DNA of 64,000 nucleotides from Paraglaciecola arctica BSs20135 (GCF_000314995.1 NZ_BAEO01000037.1:1-64000); one strand, 5' to 3'. Positions 8,084 to 18,367 are shown, counted from the stretch's first letter. The notes: generated from the letters alone by a model not told the origin. A program made the numbers and translations.

Positions 8084-9721
8084 TTAACTCGCTACTTTTT
8101 CTAATCCAGATTGCCCTTCGACTACATACTGTTTGGGCATAAAACTTTCAGCTGATGATTCTTTCATTTCTTGGGCAAAAAGATCAGACTGACAATTTTC
8201 TTGTAATAAACAACCCCCGCTTAAATTCGGATAGATTTCGTCATAACGTTTTATTTCAGTTTGACTCACTCTTCTGTAGATATGAGAACGATTTAACTGG
8301 TTTGGATTTGATAAGCCAGCAGAAGATACCAAATCAAACGTAGAGAACACTGTCTCTTTATGAAAACGAGCTATACGTGTTGCTTTATCGCCCACCACCA
8401 AGCCAGAAGCTAAGGCTGGGTTTTGAGTAGCAATACCTGTTGGGCACTCATTGGTATGGCAAATTAGAGACTGAATACAACCAAGAGCCACCATCATGCC
8501 TCTAGCGCTATTACACATATCAGCACCCAAAGCTAAATTTTTAACTAAGTGAAAACCAGTAAAGGTTTTACCACTAGCAATCACTCTAATGTCTTTTTTC
8601 AAACCAAAACCGACCAGTACATCAACCACAAATACCAGCGCTTCGCGAAGAGGCATACCCACTGAGTTAGAATATTCTAAAGGCGCTGCACCTGTACCAC
8701 CCTCCCCACCATCAACAGTGATAAAATCGGGTTGTATTTTGGTTTCTACCATTGCCTTACACAGAGCAATAAATTCACTTTTTCGACCAATACATAATTT
8801 AAAACCTATTGGTTTGCCACCTGACAACCCTCTAAGTTGCTTAATAAAATGCATCATTTCCAACGGAGTAGAAAATGCTGAATGTACTGGTGGTGAATCA
8901 ACTCGAGTGCCAGGCTCTACCTGCCGGATTTGAGCGATCTCTATGGTATTTTTATCAGCGGGTAAAATCCCCCCATGGCCAGGCTTTGCACCTTGAGATA
9001 ATTTAATTTCAATCATCTTAATATTATCTTTTATCGCAGTTTTGGCGAAACTATCGCCATCAAATCCGCCATCTGCTGTTCGGCAACCAAAATAACCTGT
9101 TCCTATCTGCCAAACCAAATCGCCGCCATGTTTTAAATGCGATGGGCTAACACTACCTTCACCAGTGTTGTGGTAAAAACCGCCTTTTTTGGCACCTTTG
9201 TTTAGTGCTTCGATGGCATTACCACTTAACGAGCCGTAACTCATAGCTGATATATTAAAAACACTGGCAGAGTATGGCTTAAGACAATCAGGACCACCCA
9301 CGTCGATACGCTGTCTTGGCGTCTCTTTATTTGCATGAATAGCGGCCAATGAATGACCAATCCATTCATAGCCTACTGCCTGGGTATCGAGCTTAGTACC
9401 ATATGGTACGGCATCCTGTGCGCCTTTAGCCCGCTGATAAATTACCGATCTGAACATACGGCTGACGGGTACGCCATCGGTTTCAGACTCGAAAAAGTAC
9501 TGACGCAGAAATGGCCGGAGATATTCCATTACCCAGCGTCCACGACCTACAAAAGGAAAGTTTCGCCTAATAGCATGTTTAGTTTGATTCATGTCGTATA
9601 AACCAACTAAGGAAATCGGAAGGAGCAATAGACTGAACCAAATAATATTCGGCCATTTAAAACTTAGTAATAACATCACTACCCAAGCTGTGACATTCAC
9701 TATGACAAAAATGTTTCTCAT
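8084..9721 (-). CDS. Membrane-anchored FMN-binding glutamate synthase family protein
   Basis: A 545-residue protein: two N-terminal membrane segments (residues 1-45), then the FMN/Fe-S central domain of glutamate synthase. Seen are FNISAMSYGSLSGNAIEALNKG, HNTGEGSVSPSHLKHGGDLVWQIGTGYFG, the substrate/FMN loop IEIKLSQGAKPGHGGILPADK, DFITVDGGEGGTGAAPLEYS, and the cysteine cluster CHTNECPTGIATQ that binds a 3Fe-4S centre in GltS. The glutaminase domain and the GXGXG C-terminal domain of true GltB are absent, so it is a stand-alone synthase-type oxidoreductase of unproven substrate. It is a single gene on the minus strand. The fold assignment is firm and the function uncertain. Confidence 0.9.
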   Translation of the reverse strand: MRNIFVIVNVTAWVVMLLLSFKWPNIIWFSLLLLPISLVGLYDMNQTKHAIRRNFPFVGRGRWVMEYLRPFLRQYFFESETDGVPVSRMFRSVIYQRAKGAQDAVPYGTKLDTQAVGYEWIGHSLAAIHANKETPRQRIDVGGPDCLKPYSASVFNISAMSYGSLSGNAIEALNKGAKKGGFYHNTGEGSVSPSHLKHGGDLVWQIGTGYFGCRTADGGFDGDSFAKTAIKDNIKMIEIKLSQGAKPGHGGILPADKNTIEIAQIRQVEPGTRVDSPPVHSAFSTPLEMMHFIKQLRGLSGGKPIGFKLCIGRKSEFIALCKAMVETKIQPDFITVDGGEGGTGAAPLEYSNSVGMPLREALVFVVDVLVGFGLKKDIRVIASGKTFTGFHLVKNLALGADMCNSARGMMVALGCIQSLICHTNECPTGIATQNPALASGLVVGDKATRIARFHKETVFSTFDLVSSAGLSNPNQLNRSHIYRRVSQTEIKRYDEIYPNLSGGCLLQENCQSDLFAQEMKESSAESFMPKQYVVEGQSGLEKVAS

Positions 9722-9868
9722 TTCATGACCTTATTTAGATGAATAACAAATACGTTTTCAAACATTGGTTGCTAGCCTCATAAGAACAACATAGCCACCG
9801 ATCTCTTTCAATATAAATATGGATAGTCTGGAGATCATTAAAAGATATTCAGTTAAACGCTTGGAAAA

Positions 9869-10531
9869 TCAAAGCTGCCAATTAATTGGGCTTTTATTCT
9901 GTAGTTTTAAAAGGTCATTGGTTTGAGTGAAATGTTTACAACCCAAAAAACCTCTATACGCTGACAGCGGAGAAGGATGAGGTGCACTAAGCAGATGATG
10001 TTTTTTGGTATCGATCACCGCGCCTTTTTTCTGAGCGTGGCTGCCCCACAGCAAAAACACCAATCCATTACAATGGTCACTCAGTTGTTGAATAACAGTA
10101 TCGGTAAATTGTTCCCAGCCTATTTTTGCATGAGAGTGAGCTTGGGCTTGTTCGACAGTAAGTACGGTATTAAGCAACAATACCCCCTGTTCTGCCCAGC
10201 TTTGTAAAAAACCATGTTGTGGGATAATAAAATCGGGAATATCAATGGCTAACTCTTTGTATATGTTAACTAATGAGGGTGGCGTTTTAATCTTAGGTAA
10301 TACCGAAAAACATAAACCGTGAGCTTGGTTAGGCCCGTGATAAGGATCTTGACCTAATATCACCACCTTAACGTTATCCAGTTTAGTTAAATTGAAGGCA
10401 TTAAACACATCTTGACTAGGTGGGTAAATCGTCTTGCCAGCAGCTCTCTCACTTTCAACAAATTGCATCATTCGTTGAAAGTAAGGCAGCTGTTTTTCTT
10501 GACCTAAAAGATCTTCCCAAGTGGTCATCAA
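9869..10531 (-). CDS. ung: Uracil-DNA glycosylase
   Basis: A 220-residue family 1 UDG that removes uracil from DNA. The catalytic loop [22 protein letters not shown] (Asp general base), [10 protein letters not shown] and the DNA-intercalating loop [11 protein letters not shown] with the catalytic His are all present. The start is MMTTW; the second Met (10528) is equally possible. Only six bases separate it from the thrC stop with no terminator between, so it should be the last gene of the thr operon, placing a repair enzyme under amino-acid attenuation (inference). Confidence 0.97.
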   Translation of the reverse strand: MMTTWEDLLGQEKQLPYFQRMMQFVESERAAGKTIYPPSQDVFNAFNLTKLDNVKVVILGQDPYHGPNQAHGLCFSVLPKIKTPPSLVNIYKELAIDIPDFIIPQHGFLQSWAEQGVLLLNTVLTVEQAQAHSHAKIGWEQFTDTVIQQLSDHCNGLVFLLWGSHAQKKGAVIDTKKHHLLSAPHPSPLSAYRGFLGCKHFTQTNDLLKLQNKSPINWQL

Positions 10532-10537
10532 GTATCT

Positions 10538-11821
10538 TTAGCTTAATATACTAAATAAGTGCGCTTTTAACGCTTGATAATCACAAGGTAATTCCGCTGA
10601 CAATCCCTCTTTACCGGCGCAATCTGCCAAAGGTTTAGGTAAACTGATGGGTTGCCCTAAGACATTTTCCACAGTTTCCCGAAATTTAGCTGGGTGAGCA
10701 GTACCTAGGAAAATACCTGTTTGCCCTTCTTCCATTTTTCTCACCAATGCTTTGTAAGCAATGGCAGCGTGGGGCTCACTTACGTAGCCTAACTGGGCCA
10801 ATTGACGCATGGAAACTTGAGTATACTCTTCGTCAACTGTATCGCCTGAAATAACAGACTTATCGACTAGGCCTAGCTCAATCATTGCTTCAATACGCGG
10901 CCAGTTGTTTGGTTGACTCACATCCATTGCATTAGATAACGTTGCTACTGTATCGTGAGGTATCCACTCGCCAGTTTTTAAATAACGAGGCACAGTATCG
11001 TTTAAGTTAGTGGCGGCAACAAAATGTTTGACTGGTAGGCCCATCACTTTTGCAATTAAACCCGCGGTTAAATTACCAAAGTTACCGCTGGGTACTGAAA
11101 TCACTAAGTCTTCACGCTCTGCTGGTGTCAACTGCGACACGGCTTCAAAGTAATAACACACTTGGGCAGCTAAACGACTGATATTAATAGAGTTTGCAGA
11201 ATTTAGGTGTAAGCCGTCACGTACATCAGGATCATCAAAAGCACTTTTAACTAATTGCTGACAAGCATCAAAATCATCTTCAATGGCGACTGTATGGATA
11301 TTGTCACCCAGAGTGGTAAATAATTTCTCTTGTAGCAGGCTGATTTTACCTTTTGGATACAAGATCACCACATTGATATTTTCAATACCATGAAATGCAT
11401 GAGCAACTGCAGCACCAGTATCACCGGATGTAGCGGTCAAAATAGTGATAGGTTGGCCATCGGAGATTGCAACTAAGCACTGGGCCATAAAACGGCCACC
11501 AAAATCTTTAAATGCTAATGTAGGGCCATGGAACAGCTCCAAGGTATACACATTATCTGTAACTTTGGCCAAAGGCGCGCCAAACACAAAAGCACGTTCA
11601 ACTATGCCAGCAACAGTTTCACGAGGTAACTCATCACCAATTAAGGTGCTTAAAATCTCTACGCTTCGCTCAACAAAAGGCATAGCTAATATTGATTCTA
11701 CATCATCAAACTTGGGTATTTTTTTAGGAAAAAACAAACCTTGGTTTTTGCCTAAACCTTTTTTTACCGCTTCCGCAAACGTTACTTGCTCAGAGGCGTC
11801 TTTTAAATTAACAAGTTCCAC
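10538..11821 (-). CDS. thrC: Threonine synthase
   Basis: A 427-residue PLP enzyme converting O-phosphohomoserine to threonine. It begins MELVNLKDASEQVTFAEA, as in E. coli ThrC. The PLP lysine lies in FHGPTLAFKDFGGRFMAQ, the phosphate-binding segment is TSGDTGAAVAHAF, and SVPSGNFGNLTAGLIAKVMG follows. Third structural gene of the thr operon, 87 bases after thrB; a small hairpin (GAAAGC/GCTTTC, 11895-11910) overlaps the thrB stop. No terminator is seen before ung. Confidence 0.98.
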   Translation of the reverse strand: MELVNLKDASEQVTFAEAVKKGLGKNQGLFFPKKIPKFDDVESILAMPFVERSVEILSTLIGDELPRETVAGIVERAFVFGAPLAKVTDNVYTLELFHGPTLAFKDFGGRFMAQCLVAISDGQPITILTATSGDTGAAVAHAFHGIENINVVILYPKGKISLLQEKLFTTLGDNIHTVAIEDDFDACQQLVKSAFDDPDVRDGLHLNSANSINISRLAAQVCYYFEAVSQLTPAEREDLVISVPSGNFGNLTAGLIAKVMGLPVKHFVAATNLNDTVPRYLKTGEWIPHDTVATLSNAMDVSQPNNWPRIEAMIELGLVDKSVISGDTVDEEYTQVSMRQLAQLGYVSEPHAAIAYKALVRKMEEGQTGIFLGTAHPAKFRETVENVLGQPISLPKPLADCAGKEGLSAELPCDYQALKAHLFSILS

Positions 11822-11908
11822 TTTACTACCTTTTTAATACTATAAATTTTGCGCTAGTTACAGGCCGTGATAGCCCTAGATTACTAGCTCCTATGAAAGC
11901 GTCTGCTT

Positions 11909-12904
11909 TCAAGAGTGGCTTACGGATGCACCACTCGTGTCTAACTGACAAATATGACTAAAACCCGTGTCATTTTGAATATAGTTATCAGTTAACCATT
12001 GATTAATTATTTTAGCATTTTCTAAATTATCGCATACTGCAAACACTGTTGGGCCAGAGCCTGAAATACCAAAAGCCAGTGCTCCATGTTGTTCTGAGAA
12101 CGTACGCGATTCATCAAATTTTGGCAACAGTGACTTGCGGTAAGGTTCAGCAATGACATCTAACATCATGGCTGCTGCAAGTTTTTCATCCTTTCGGTAC
12201 AAAGCATCAACAAACACAGCCAACTGACGACCAAACTGAATGGTGTTAGGCATAGCAACCTGTTTCGGTAAAATATCCCGCGCAGCTGCTGTAGATACGT
12301 TTATGCCAGAATAACAAGACACCCAATACCAGTTTTCAAACATAGGCAATTGTAATGCTATTTGCTCTTTATGTTCGGCCATTAAGGTTAGACCACCTAG
12401 GAAACATGGCGCAACATTATCGTAATGCACACTACCACTTATTTGCCCTTCAAGCTCTCCCATAACCAACAACAACTCATTATCGGTAAATGGAGCTTTG
12501 CCAAAGTACTCAGCAAAAAATTGATTCAGACCAAACAATGCTGCCACGATAGAGCTAGCACTAGATCCTAATCCACTGCCTATAGGTAAATGTTTATGCA
12601 GTGTCATTTTAAGAGCTGGGATAGCATTTTTTGGATGCCCTTGTTTTTCCAATTCGGCAATAAAATGCTGGTAACAACGTGTGACTATATTACTGTCTGC
12701 ATCAGGCGGCAATTTGTCAGCAAAACGTCCTTTGACGACTAAACTAAATTGCTCTGCAATTTCGATATCAACTTCATCGCCTAATAAACTACCGTCTATT
12801 GGTTTTAATGCTGCGCCAAGTAAATCAAAACCTAAACTGACATTACCAATAGAGGCAGGTGCATAGGCTCTTAGGATAGAATTTTTCATATTAACATCTG
12901 ACAT
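11909..12904 (-). CDS. thrB: Homoserine kinase
   Basis: A GHMP-family kinase that phosphorylates homoserine. The N-terminal AYAPASIGNVSLGFDLLGAA, the ATP loop LPIGSGLGSSASSIVAAL and the C-terminal GISGSGPTVFAVCD are diagnostic. I place the start at 12904, where the thrA stop and the thrB ATG share a base in TAATG, a usual translational-coupling arrangement. This gives 331 residues; a Met five residues later (12889) would match E. coli length better, and the frame itself runs to 12922. Middle gene of thrABC. Confidence 0.96.
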   Translation of the reverse strand: MSDVNMKNSILRAYAPASIGNVSLGFDLLGAALKPIDGSLLGDEVDIEIAEQFSLVVKGRFADKLPPDADSNIVTRCYQHFIAELEKQGHPKNAIPALKMTLHKHLPIGSGLGSSASSIVAALFGLNQFFAEYFGKAPFTDNELLLVMGELEGQISGSVHYDNVAPCFLGGLTLMAEHKEQIALQLPMFENWYWVSCYSGINVSTAAARDILPKQVAMPNTIQFGRQLAVFVDALYRKDEKLAAAMMLDVIAEPYRKSLLPKFDESRTFSEQHGALAFGISGSGPTVFAVCDNLENAKIINQWLTDNYIQNDTGFSHICQLDTSGASVSHS

Positions 12905-15366
12905 TAGATAGATTGTTTCCATGGCATAGTGCGCATAACGTCGGCGAATACGCCTGCCGCAGTCACCGCAGCTCCTGCACCATAACCTCGAATAACATAA
13001 GGTATAGGTTGGTAATAGTGACTGTGAATAGCCAAAGCATTTTCACCCTCTTTTACCATATATAGTGGGTGCGACTCATTAACAGCTTCGATACTGACTA
13101 CACATTTACCATGTTCAATCGAACCGACATAACGTAACACTTTACCTTCGTCTTTCGCAGCAGCTACTTTCTGGGCATAGAGACTATCTAATTCAGGCAA
13201 ACGCGCCATAAAGTCTTCGATACTGCCACTGGCATCAAAAGATGAGGGTAATATTGGTTCTATAGTGATATCGGCTAACTCTAGGGTTAAACCAGACTCA
13301 CGAGCCATAATCAGTAGTTTTCTGGCTACATCCATGCCACTCAAATCATCACGAGGATCAGGTTCAGTAAAACCATTCTTTTTAGCAATTTCAGTTGCTT
13401 CAGATAAGCTCAAACCTTCATCTAACTTGCCAAACACAAAAGATAATGAGCCTGACAAAATGCCCTCAAACCGAACCAATTCATCGCCAGCATAAAACAA
13501 ATTTTGTAGATTATCGATAACCGGCAAGCCTGCACCTACTGTAGTTTCGTACAAAAATTGGCGATTAGTCTGCTGAGCTGTATCTCTTAACAGCTTATAA
13601 AATTCAGTGCTCGCTGTATTAGCTTTTTTGTTCGGTGTAACAACATGAAAGCCATCTAGCATCATCTGAGGGTATTGTTCAGCAATTTGTGAGCTACTGG
13701 TACAATCGATAATAACCGGGTTAACCAAACTATTATTATGTACAAAATTTATCAAATTTTCGATAGATAGTTGTTTATCACTTTGGCCTAAGGCTTCTTG
13801 CCAATATGCATTCAAGTCTATGCCATTGGATTGCAGCAATAATTTCTTACTATTGGCAATGCCGTATACTTTTAAACTTATATTTTTTTCAAGTAAGGAA
13901 GCTTGTTGGCGAGCAATTTGAGCTAAAAGCTCTTTACCAACACTACCGCAACCTACTAAAAACACATCTATAGCATGTAAGTTAGAGAAAAAATTCTGAT
14001 GCACTACTTTCACCGCTTTTTTAGCTTTATTGGATTCGATTACAGTGGAAATGGAACGTTCAGAGGAACCTTGAGCGATAGCTACGTTGTTCACTCTTGC
14101 TTGTGCCAAGGAGCTAAAGAATTTAGCGGCCAAACCTTTAGAATGACGCATGCCATCGCCGACTAAGGTTATAATGGCTAATTCATGGCGCACTTCAATA
14201 GGCTCAAGTAACTGGTTGCTTAGTTCTAGTGCAAATGAATCTTCTAATAAATCTTGTGCACGACTCGCATCTTTACTGTGAATACAAAAACTAATGCTGT
14301 ATTCAGACGACGATTGAGTAATCAAGCTAATCGAAATATTCGCGTTAGACATAATTTCGAACACGCGGCTAGCCATACCAACCATGCCTTTCATACCAGG
14401 CCCTGCCACGTTAAACATGGTCATATCATCTAAATGCGATATGCCTTTTACGCTAGTCCACTTAGTACTGGCTTCGTTACTGATTAAGGTACCCGGAGCA
14501 GCTGGATTTAAAGTATTGCGAATTAAACATGGGATATGGTGCTGAGCAATGGGACCAATCGTTTTTGGATGTAACACTTTTGCACCAAAATAAGACAACT
14601 CCATAGCTTCTTGATAAGTTAACTTATCGAGTAATACTGCGCCTTCTACTTGGTTTGGATCGGCATTATAAACACCATCTACGTCCGTCCAAATTTCACA
14701 ACACTGTGCATCAATACAAGCAGCCAATATAGCAGCGGAATAATCTGAACCATTACGACCTAAGGTGACTTTTTCACCGGCGTCATTTACAGCTACAAAT
14801 CCAGGCATAATTAAGATTTGTTTACCTGAAATATCGACATCACTAAAGCGAGCTTTACTGGCAGATACATCGGCGATACTGTCTAAGTAGTCGCCTTCAG
14901 CGATAATATATTTAACCGGATCAATAATGCAGTTGGCATGCCCTAAAGTGCTTAGGATCTCACTGAAAATATTTACACTTATATATTCGCCAATACTCAA
15001 CACTTTAGCGACAACTTGCTCAGGCGCACAACGTAACAATGCAAAACCTTCTAGATGCTGATTAAGGTCGTTTAACGTGTGTTGAATGTAGTCAGCTAGT
15101 TTAGTTTCAGAAAAGTTAGGTACGTTGATTTTTAAGTCATCCAAGATGCCAAACAACACCATATTTAATTTGGCAAACAACTCACCGTAATCTTTACCTG
15201 ATGCTGCTTCATCACATAATAGTGATAAAGCATTGGTGACGCCTTTTGGAGCAGACAATACAACAGCAGCACCTGTTTCGGTGTGACATGCGATACAAAT
15301 GTCTTTTACTCTTAAGTAACGTTCTGCATCAGCGAGAGACGATCCGCCAAACTTCAATACCTTCAT
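12904..15366 (-). CDS. thrA: Bifunctional aspartokinase I / homoserine dehydrogenase I
   Basis: An 820-residue fusion, the same length as E. coli ThrA. Aspartokinase comes first ([18 protein letters not shown], later [15 protein letters not shown] and [15 protein letters not shown]), then ACT regulatory repeats (around [19 protein letters not shown] and VTLVGDGM-type segments), then homoserine dehydrogenase ([18 protein letters not shown] for NAD(P), and [13 protein letters not shown] with [18 protein letters not shown]). It catalyses the first and third steps of the threonine branch and is probably inhibited by threonine through the ACT domains. AGGA lies eight bases before the ATG. Upstream lies the leader peptide and attenuator. 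Confidence 0.98.
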   Translation of the reverse strand: MKVLKFGGSSLADAERYLRVKDICIACHTETGAAVVLSAPKGVTNALSLLCDEAASGKDYGELFAKLNMVLFGILDDLKINVPNFSETKLADYIQHTLNDLNQHLEGFALLRCAPEQVVAKVLSIGEYISVNIFSEILSTLGHANCIIDPVKYIIAEGDYLDSIADVSASKARFSDVDISGKQILIMPGFVAVNDAGEKVTLGRNGSDYSAAILAACIDAQCCEIWTDVDGVYNADPNQVEGAVLLDKLTYQEAMELSYFGAKVLHPKTIGPIAQHHIPCLIRNTLNPAAPGTLISNEASTKWTSVKGISHLDDMTMFNVAGPGMKGMVGMASRVFEIMSNANISISLITQSSSEYSISFCIHSKDASRAQDLLEDSFALELSNQLLEPIEVRHELAIITLVGDGMRHSKGLAAKFFSSLAQARVNNVAIAQGSSERSISTVIESNKAKKAVKVVHQNFFSNLHAIDVFLVGCGSVGKELLAQIARQQASLLEKNISLKVYGIANSKKLLLQSNGIDLNAYWQEALGQSDKQLSIENLINFVHNNSLVNPVIIDCTSSSQIAEQYPQMMLDGFHVVTPNKKANTASTEFYKLLRDTAQQTNRQFLYETTVGAGLPVIDNLQNLFYAGDELVRFEGILSGSLSFVFGKLDEGLSLSEATEIAKKNGFTEPDPRDDLSGMDVARKLLIMARESGLTLELADITIEPILPSSFDASGSIEDFMARLPELDSLYAQKVAAAKDEGKVLRYVGSIEHGKCVVSIEAVNESHPLYMVKEGENALAIHSHYYQPIPYVIRGYGAGAAVTAAGVFADVMRTMPWKQSI

Positions 15367-15432
15367 TTTTTAATTCCTTAACAGTTTCGACACACTATGT
15401 TTATTACATTTATCATGTATTTTTTGAGCAAC

Positions 15433-15462
15433 AAAAAAGCCCGCGGTGGTTGCGGGCTTTTT
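15433..15462 (-). terminator. thr operon attenuator (leader terminator)
   Basis: On the minus strand AAAAAGCCCGC, loop AACCACC, then GCGGGCTTTTTT, lying between the leader stop codon and thrA. The segment GCCCGCAACCACC can instead pair with GGTGGTCGCTGGC inside the leader gene (15484-15496) at 11 of 13 positions, which would break the terminator. Confidence 0.92.
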
Positions 15463-15480
15463 ATGTGTAATACTTTTGCA

Positions 15481-15549
15481 CTAGCCAGCGACCACCCTAT
15501 TGAAGGTGATAATCATCATACCGGTGGTGATCGTAATTATTTTTTTCAT
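15481..15549 (-). CDS. thrL: thr operon leader peptide
   Basis: A 22-residue frame reading MKKIITITTGMMIIT and then FNRVVAG, with four Thr and five Ile in the first fifteen residues, as expected for a leader sensing charged tRNA-Thr and tRNA-Ile. Its Thr-Thr codons (ACCACC, near 15524-15529) can pair with GGTGGT at 15491-15496, and that same segment can pair with the terminator loop. This gives the three-segment switch of classical attenuation. The ribosome site is weak. It lies about 110 bases before thrA. Too short for usual gene finders. Confidence 0.9.
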   Translation of the reverse strand: MKKIITITTGMMIITFNRVVAG

Positions 15550-15564
15550 GTGCGCAATTTGCCG

Positions 15565-15584
15565 TATAGACGTCTATATGTCAA
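15565..15584 (-). promoter_or_regulatory. -35-like TTGACA next to a 14-bp palindrome upstream of thrL
   Basis: On the minus strand TTGACA (15584-15579) is followed immediately by the perfect palindrome TATAGACGTCTATA (15578-15565). The -10 is not convincing: CAAATT at the right spacing would start RNA nearly at the leader ATG. Possibly an operator; weak support. Confidence 0.3.
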
Positions 15585-15872
15585 CCGACACTTAACGATG
15601 TTTTGTTATTTGATATATCAGCATGATTCAAACCATGTGATATGGTCATACTTATTATTCCCATCGGCCCGCTGTTTCTAACTCCTAATAGGGAAAACAA
15701 GAAAATTAAAGGCCCTAACACAATGACAACAAATACATTTGGTGAACAGATAAGAGTTAACAACAATAGAATATACAATGTTTGGAATTATTGAAAACTA
15801 AGACCCTTTGCCTATTCTAAAATTGCTTAAATGGTCGATAACACTTTTAGAAGTAAATAATTAGGAAAGCTT
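15585..15872. other. Intergenic region between thrL and the chemoreceptor
   Basis: Divergent spacer that must hold the thr promoter (minus strand) and the chemoreceptor promoter (plus strand). A/T-rich, with no convincing gene; a 65-codon minus-strand frame here has no ribosome site and no recognisable sequence. AGGAAAG precedes the chemoreceptor ATG. Confidence 0.4.
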
Positions 15873-17354
15873 ATGAATTATCCTTGGGTACAAAGCGCAA
15901 ATAAAATTTTTAGGATCGCAATAATTGTTCAATGGCTAATATCACTAGGTATTGCTTTTTTTACATCAAGCTGGATTGAGCCATTTTTGTTAGGGCTGCC
16001 TATTTTAGCGCTGCCGATTATCCTAAGTTATACTCACGCATCTAAACCTATCAGTCGATATGCTTTCGCAATAGCTGTGCAACTTTTTGCGGCGCTGCAT
16101 ATTCAACAAGCTTATGGCATGACCGAGCTGCATTTTGAAATATTCGTCATGTTGGCATTTTTATCCTATTTTCGTGATTGGAAAACCATAGCCATTGGCA
16201 CTGGCACTGTTGCAGTGCATCACATCCTTTTTTACTTCGTGCAAAGCAGTGGCGGAGGCCTAGTAATATTCGAAGAAGGTAAAGTAGCTTTTTACATATT
16301 AGCCATTCATGCAGCATTTGCTGTTATTGAAGGTGTCATACTTGGATTTATGGCCAAAAGCAGTTACAACGAGGCTAAAGGTGCGATCATACTAAATAAA
16401 GCAGTATCCGACATTATGCATCAAAAAGACGCTTTAGATTTGAAGGTTGAGATACCCAGTGATATTCCAAGCATTGAAGAGTTTAGAACCTTAATTGAGG
16501 CATTTAAGTCTTTAATTAAAGAATCGAATTCCCTAAGTAGCAACGTGTCAGCTGTAGCCCAAAGAGTTAATAACTCGTCAGGGACATTAAATACATCTGT
16601 GTCACTCAGTGCAGAGCAAGTGAAATTAATTTCTACTTCGATAGAAGAAATAAGTCACTCTATCGAAGATATCGCCACTCGTTCCAAAGAATCCAATGTT
16701 CACGCAGAGGAAGCAAAAAGTAGTACGGTGGAAACTAAAACCTCGATAGAAGGCTCCAGTGAGAATGTTTCTCAACTAAGGCAAACATTGACATTAGCAT
16801 CAGGCGCAATCCAAACTTTAAGCGACAAATGCAATAATATTTCAGAGGTGATGCAATCAATCAAATCTGTTGCTGAACAAACTAACCTGTTAGCACTGAA
16901 TGCCGCCATTGAATCTGCGAGAGCTGGCGAACATGGGCGTGGGTTTGCTGTGGTTGCCGACGAGGTCAGAAACTTAGCGATTAAATCCAAAGAGAGTGCT
17001 GAAGAAATAGAACAAATCACCGTGAGTTTAATAACCAGTGCAAATGCTTCAGTCACACAAATGAATGATTGTGTAACTATGGTTGACGAAGCCGTTAACT
17101 CGTCGAACGTCGCCATGCAGAATATGGACAGCGTTATCAATAGTTTCCAGCTGGTATCAGACAATATAACCACTGTTGCAACATCTGCTGATAAGCAGTC
17201 TACAAGTGTCAAATCCATAAATGATTCCACAAATTTATTACTTGAACTATCTGGAGAAGAACAAAACAACGTCAATATCGTTAAAAACGAAGCGATAGAA
17301 TTGGCCGAGTTATGCAAAAAGCTTGAGCAACAGCTGCAACAATTTTCGGTGTAA
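15873..17354 (+). CDS. Methyl-accepting chemotaxis protein with multi-pass membrane sensor
   Basis: A 493-residue chemoreceptor. Residues 1-170 form about six membrane segments, with histidines in HFEIFVML and AVHHILFYF that could bind a ligand or cofactor (inference). There is no large periplasmic domain and no obvious HAMP. Residues 210-490 are the helical signalling domain, with the conserved hairpin tip [20 protein letters not shown] and [11 protein letters not shown] that contacts CheA/CheW. The sensed stimulus is unknown. The following DUF6436 gene starts three bases after its stop, so the two are probably co-translated. Confidence 0.93.
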   Translation: MNYPWVQSANKIFRIAIIVQWLISLGIAFFTSSWIEPFLLGLPILALPIILSYTHASKPISRYAFAIAVQLFAALHIQQAYGMTELHFEIFVMLAFLSYFRDWKTIAIGTGTVAVHHILFYFVQSSGGGLVIFEEGKVAFYILAIHAAFAVIEGVILGFMAKSSYNEAKGAIILNKAVSDIMHQKDALDLKVEIPSDIPSIEEFRTLIEAFKSLIKESNSLSSNVSAVAQRVNNSSGTLNTSVSLSAEQVKLISTSIEEISHSIEDIATRSKESNVHAEEAKSSTVETKTSIEGSSENVSQLRQTLTLASGAIQTLSDKCNNISEVMQSIKSVAEQTNLLALNAAIESARAGEHGRGFAVVADEVRNLAIKSKESAEEIEQITVSLITSANASVTQMNDCVTMVDEAVNSSNVAMQNMDSVINSFQLVSDNITTVATSADKQSTSVKSINDSTNLLLELSGEEQNNVNIVKNEAIELAELCKKLEQQLQQFSV

Positions 17355-17357
17355 TCC

Positions 17358-17891
17358 TTGTCTGCTAAATGGATTGTTGGTGTGTGGTGTGCAAGCTGTC
17401 TAGCTGGATTGTTATTTCTGTCTTTCAGTCAGCTAGACGATTTCGATCCTGAATCGAAACTCTCTATGGCTATCACTGATATCGAATTTGAACAAAAATT
17501 CATTTCTCAATTACAAAAAAATCACAGCTCAATTGGTCAGTCAATAATACATTTTTCAGACAATGATTGTTTTTGTGAAACCATTGCACAAAATCACATC
17601 GCACGTTTATCTAACAACATGATCGCTAACGGCTTCCATAATATTCATATAAATATTAATACAGATCCAGAGTTTGCTCACTTTGTCCCTTCCACTCCAG
17701 CGGTTGCAATAGTAGGAGCACTAGAAGAGCTTATATACTTTGGTCCATATTCAGAAGGTTATGGCTGCTTAAGAGGTACCGGGCTTGTAGATGCGCTACT
17801 TCCTAAAATAAATAGCACTATAGTTGAAAACACAATTCTCATAACAGACGCAAAAGGTTGTTATTGTAAAACATCAACACTTTCGATCTAA
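17358..17891 (+). CDS. DUF6436-like membrane-anchored thiol protein
   Basis: A 177-residue protein with an N-terminal membrane anchor (WIVGVWCASCLAGLLFLSF). The rest is probably periplasmic with a thioredoxin-like layout: DNDCFCETIA (C-F-C), then VPSTPAVAIVGALEELIYFGPYSEG (the Thr-Pro cis-proline signature), and a C-terminal GCYCKT. This resembles the DUF6436 family, and a redox or metal role is inferred only. It begins at a TTG three bases after the chemoreceptor stop, indicating coupling. Its end overlaps the convergent soxR by 18 bases. Confidence 0.7.
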   Translation: MSAKWIVGVWCASCLAGLLFLSFSQLDDFDPESKLSMAITDIEFEQKFISQLQKNHSSIGQSIIHFSDNDCFCETIAQNHIARLSNNMIANGFHNIHININTDPEFAHFVPSTPAVAIVGALEELIYFGPYSEGYGCLRGTGLVDALLPKINSTIVENTILITDAKGCYCKTSTLSI

Positions 17892-18317
17892 AATAACCGG
17901 ACCCGGTCCTTCAATCTCAAGGGCGTCTTCTGGGTTATAAATTGGGCAACTTTGCATAGATAAACAACCACAACCTATACAGCCATCCAATGAATCTCGA
18001 AGCTTAGTTAATGAATTAATTTGTTGATCAAGTTGTTGTTGCCAACGTTGTGACAATTGTGCCCAGTCTTTTTTATCTGGGGTGCGCTCATTAGGCATGC
18101 CTAAAAAGGTTTGATGAATACTTTGTAGACTGATCCCTAATCTTTGTGCCGCCTTTATCACGGAAATTCTGCGTAACACATCTCGTTTGTAACGCCTTTG
18201 ATTACCTTGATTACGCCAACTTCTAATTAAGCCTTTTTGTTCATAAAAGTGCAGAGTGGAAACCTTCACTCCGGTGCGTTTAGCCACATAACCCACCGAT
18301 AAATTTGCGTCTTCCAT
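17874..18317 (-). CDS. soxR: Redox-sensitive transcriptional activator SoxR
   Basis: A 147-residue MerR-family regulator. The N-terminal winged helix is SVGYVAKRTGVKVSTLHFYEQKGLI, with the R-N-x-G-N-x-R-R-Y turn, a dimerisation helix follows, and the C-terminal [2Fe-2S] ligand set is CIGCGCLSMQSC. Oxidation of the cluster by superoxide or redox-cycling drugs switches on promoters with a 19-base spacer (family knowledge). It is divergent from such a promoter at 18368-18398. No soxS is seen nearby, so it probably activates its targets directly, as in other non-enteric bacteria. Confidence 0.97.
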   Translation of the reverse strand: MEDANLSVGYVAKRTGVKVSTLHFYEQKGLIRSWRNQGNQRRYKRDVLRRISVIKAAQRLGISLQSIHQTFLGMPNERTPDKKDWAQLSQRWQQQLDQQINSLTKLRDSLDGCIGCGCLSMQSCPIYNPEDALEIEGPGPVILDRKC

Positions 18318-18367
18318 ATCCTCGAGCTCTTATTGAATAATCATTTCAAATATAGAGAAAAAAGCGC

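Noticed and set aside
15581-15778. Hydrophobic 65-codon minus-strand frame upstream of thrL
   Set aside because: No ribosome site and no known family; it lies across the likely thr promoter region.
16772-17317. 181-codon minus-strand frame inside the chemoreceptor gene
   Set aside because: Shadow of the conserved signalling domain on the other strand.
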